A stretch of 6,553 bases of DNA from the NCBI GenBank assembly GCA_007128085.1, contig SKYC01000271.1:1-6553 (forward strand), given 5' to 3'. Below the pieces are notes generated by a model that saw nothing but the letters and a program-made list of their open reading frames with translations, had not been told where the DNA came from and did not search any database. Each line of letters starts with the position of its first letter. Position 1 is the stretch's first letter. The DNA is from Saprospiraceae bacterium (lineage in GTDB: Bacteria > Bacteroidota > Bacteroidia > Chitinophagales > Saprospiraceae). Shown in pieces: positions 5,715 to 6,553 of this stretch. Both the position numbers and the translations under genes were made by a program.

Positions 5715-5761
5715 TCCCAGCTTGGGTATAATGTATCCGCAATTTGGAAGTGATACCATAG

Positions 5762-5857
5762 AAAACCGCGATACTCGAAATAGATCCGGCAATCAGTTCT
5801 TAAAATCAAGGCGTCGGTAGTCGCTGGTCAGCGATTAAATGGAATGGCGGTTTTTTT
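5762..5857 (+). terminator. Possible terminator or structured leader: long stem, inner hairpin, T7 tract
   Basis: AAAACCGC at 5762-5769 is fully complementary to GCGGTTTT at 5847-5854, and one wobble plus one further pair extend the stem outward. Between them lies TCGCTG-GT-CAGCGA (5821-5834), a perfect inverted repeat. The 3' arm merges into seven T residues (5851-5857). This could end transcription of the upstream unit or form a 5' leader for the symporter, which starts 21 bases later. The 77-base loop makes it an atypical intrinsic terminator. No folding calculation was possible. Confidence 0.35.
5821..5834. repeat. Perfect inverted repeat TCGCTG-GT-CAGCGA
   Basis: Six-base G/C-containing arms surround two bases. 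As RNA it would fold with a 5-bp stem and GGTC-type tetraloop; as DNA it could be an operator ahead of the symporter gene. The T7 run begins 16 bases later, too far for it alone to be a standard terminator. Confidence 0.4.
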
Positions 5858-5878
5858 ACATCAGAAAAATAATCGGTA

Positions 5879-6553
5879 ATGAGTGATGCCCTTCGGCCTG
5901 AAGTTATACTGGGGATCATAGGTATCTATTTTTTATTACTCCTCACCATCTCTTACTTTACCGGAAAAAAGTCTGACAATGCGACTTTTTTCCTCGCCAA
6001 CCGAAATTCTCCCTGGTTTGTGGTGGCATTTGGTATGATAGGTGCCTCGCTTTCCGGGGTGACGTTTATCTCAATACCTGGTGTGGTCGGTGGCGATGGA
6101 CTGAATCAGGCTTTTTCGTATATGCAAATCGTCTTCGGGTATTTGCTCGGTTACGTTGTTATAGCTCAAGTCCTCCTCCCCCTGTACTACAAACTTAAAC
6201 TGACGACCATTTACGGTTATCTGGGACAGCGTTTTGGACCTGTCGCCTACAAGACCGGCTCTGCGTATTTTTTACTCTCGCGAACCATTGGGTCGGCATT
6301 TAGGTTGTTTTTGGTCGCCATTATTTTGTATCAGTTTGTGTTGAGTCCGTTCGGAATCTCTTTTTTTGCTACAGTGGTCATTACCATTTTATTAATTTGG
6401 GTCTACACTTTCCGTGGAGGGATAAAAACAGTGGTGTATACCGATACCCTACAAACTTTCTGCATGCTTGCAGCTGTTGGTATGACCGTCTACATCATCG
6501 CATCTGAATTGAGTTTGAGCGGTGGGGGAGAGGTGGTTCAAAAAATAAGGGAC
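5879..6553 (+). CDS. Sodium:solute symporter (SSS/SLC5 family), 5' part only
   Basis: This is an inner-membrane Na+-coupled transporter of the SSS family. The window ends after exactly 225 codons with no stop, so roughly half of a typical 480-600 aa protein is present. ATG 5879 is the first start after the in-frame TAA at 5870. Visible features: TM helix at about 8-28; a GKKSDNATFFLANR loop (29-42), matching the family's conserved segment after the first helix; GMIGASLSGVTFISIPG at 52-68, the unwound helix that carries Na+ and substrate contacts; YGYLGQRFG at 112-120, matching the Y-x-YLE-x-RFG motif; and FRGGIKTVVYTDTLQ at 178-192, matching GG-x-x-AV-x-W/Y-TD-x-x-Q. Further hydrophobic helices lie at about 84-102, 140-155, 161-177 and 193-210. 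The substrate cannot be told from this part. The 164-base gap suggests a transcription unit separate from upp. Confidence 0.93.
   Translation, partial: MSDALRPEVILGIIGIYFLLLLTISYFTGKKSDNATFFLANRNSPWFVVAFGMIGASLSGVTFISIPGVVGGDGLNQAFSYMQIVFGYLLGYVVIAQVLLPLYYKLKLTTIYGYLGQRFGPVAYKTGSAYFLLSRTIGSAFRLFLVAIILYQFVLSPFGISFFATVVITILLIWVYTFRGGIKTVVYTDTLQTFCMLAAVGMTVYIIASELSLSGGGEVVQKIRD

Larger units (their letters stand above)
5715..5878. other. Gap before the symporter gene with possible structured RNA
   Basis: These 164 bases contain CCCA-GCT-TGGG just after the ArsC-like stop, a TATAAT string at 5727-5732, a perfect 14-base dyad at 5821-5834, and a long-range complementary pair ending in a T7 run. 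A 37-codon frame (5707-5820) overlaps the end of the ArsC-like gene but resembles no protein I know. No tRNA or known riboswitch is recognisable. Confidence 0.5.

Noticed and set aside
5716..5728. CCCA-GCT-TGGG as a terminator for the ArsC-like gene
   Set aside because: The stem is only 4 bp and is not followed by a T tract.
5727..5732. TATAAT string as a -10 promoter box
   Set aside because: Bacteroidota primary sigma factors use TAnnTTTG-type elements, and no TTGACA or TTTG stands at a suitable distance upstream.
5334..5792. 152-codon open frame on the minus strand
   Set aside because: It is antisense to the ArsC-like gene, which has family motifs and a normal start. The minus translation shows none.
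1..6553. Mobile element, defence island, CRISPR or toxin-antitoxin module
   Set aside because: I saw no transposase, integrase, terminal repeats, spaced direct repeats or paired small genes. Gene content is core metabolism and transport.

Overview
The window is about 6.5 kb of chromosomal DNA that looks like Bacteroidota. Three things point there. The protein families and their sequence style fit: a DprA, a LipA, and a deacetylase-like protein followed by the Bacteroidota form of uracil phosphoribosyltransferase. Strong Shine-Dalgarno sequences are absent before most starts. Upstream regions carry candidate promoters of the TTTG / TAnnTTTG type that this phylum uses instead of TTGACA/TATAAT. 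I cannot assign a genus. There are no insertion sequences, integrases, CRISPR arrays, tRNA or rRNA genes, and nothing suggests recent transfer.

Left part (1-2926). dprA (+), for single-strand DNA handling in transformation, converges on lipA (-), lipoyl synthase, across only 31 bases. Upstream of lipA on the same minus strand is a gene for an exported, probably outer-membrane beta-barrel protein of unknown role.

Middle (2927-3273). A 347-base divergent intergenic region holds no recognisable gene. It carries a dense group of inverted and direct repeats, including a perfect 15-base palindrome (TGGAAATACTTTCCA) with a 13/15 copy 89 bases away. This is the best candidate for undescribed regulation in the window.

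Right part (3274-6553), all on the plus strand. First comes a large protein of the Bacteroidota polysaccharide-deacetylase-like family (447 aa). It is followed closely by upp (uracil salvage) and by a 128-aa ArsC/Spx-fold protein in which the catalytic cysteine is a serine. These three have gaps of about 30 bases and probably form one transcription unit. A 164-base gap then contains a possible structured RNA element with a T7 tract. Last is the first 225 residues of a sodium:solute symporter (SSS/SLC5) that runs off the end of the window.

Most of the window is ordinary housekeeping sequence. I found no convincing new multi-gene system. The points worth following are the palindromes at 3017-3163, the apparently non-enzymatic ArsC-like protein, the non-canonical metal site of the deacetylase-like protein, and the stem-plus-T-tract element before the symporter gene.
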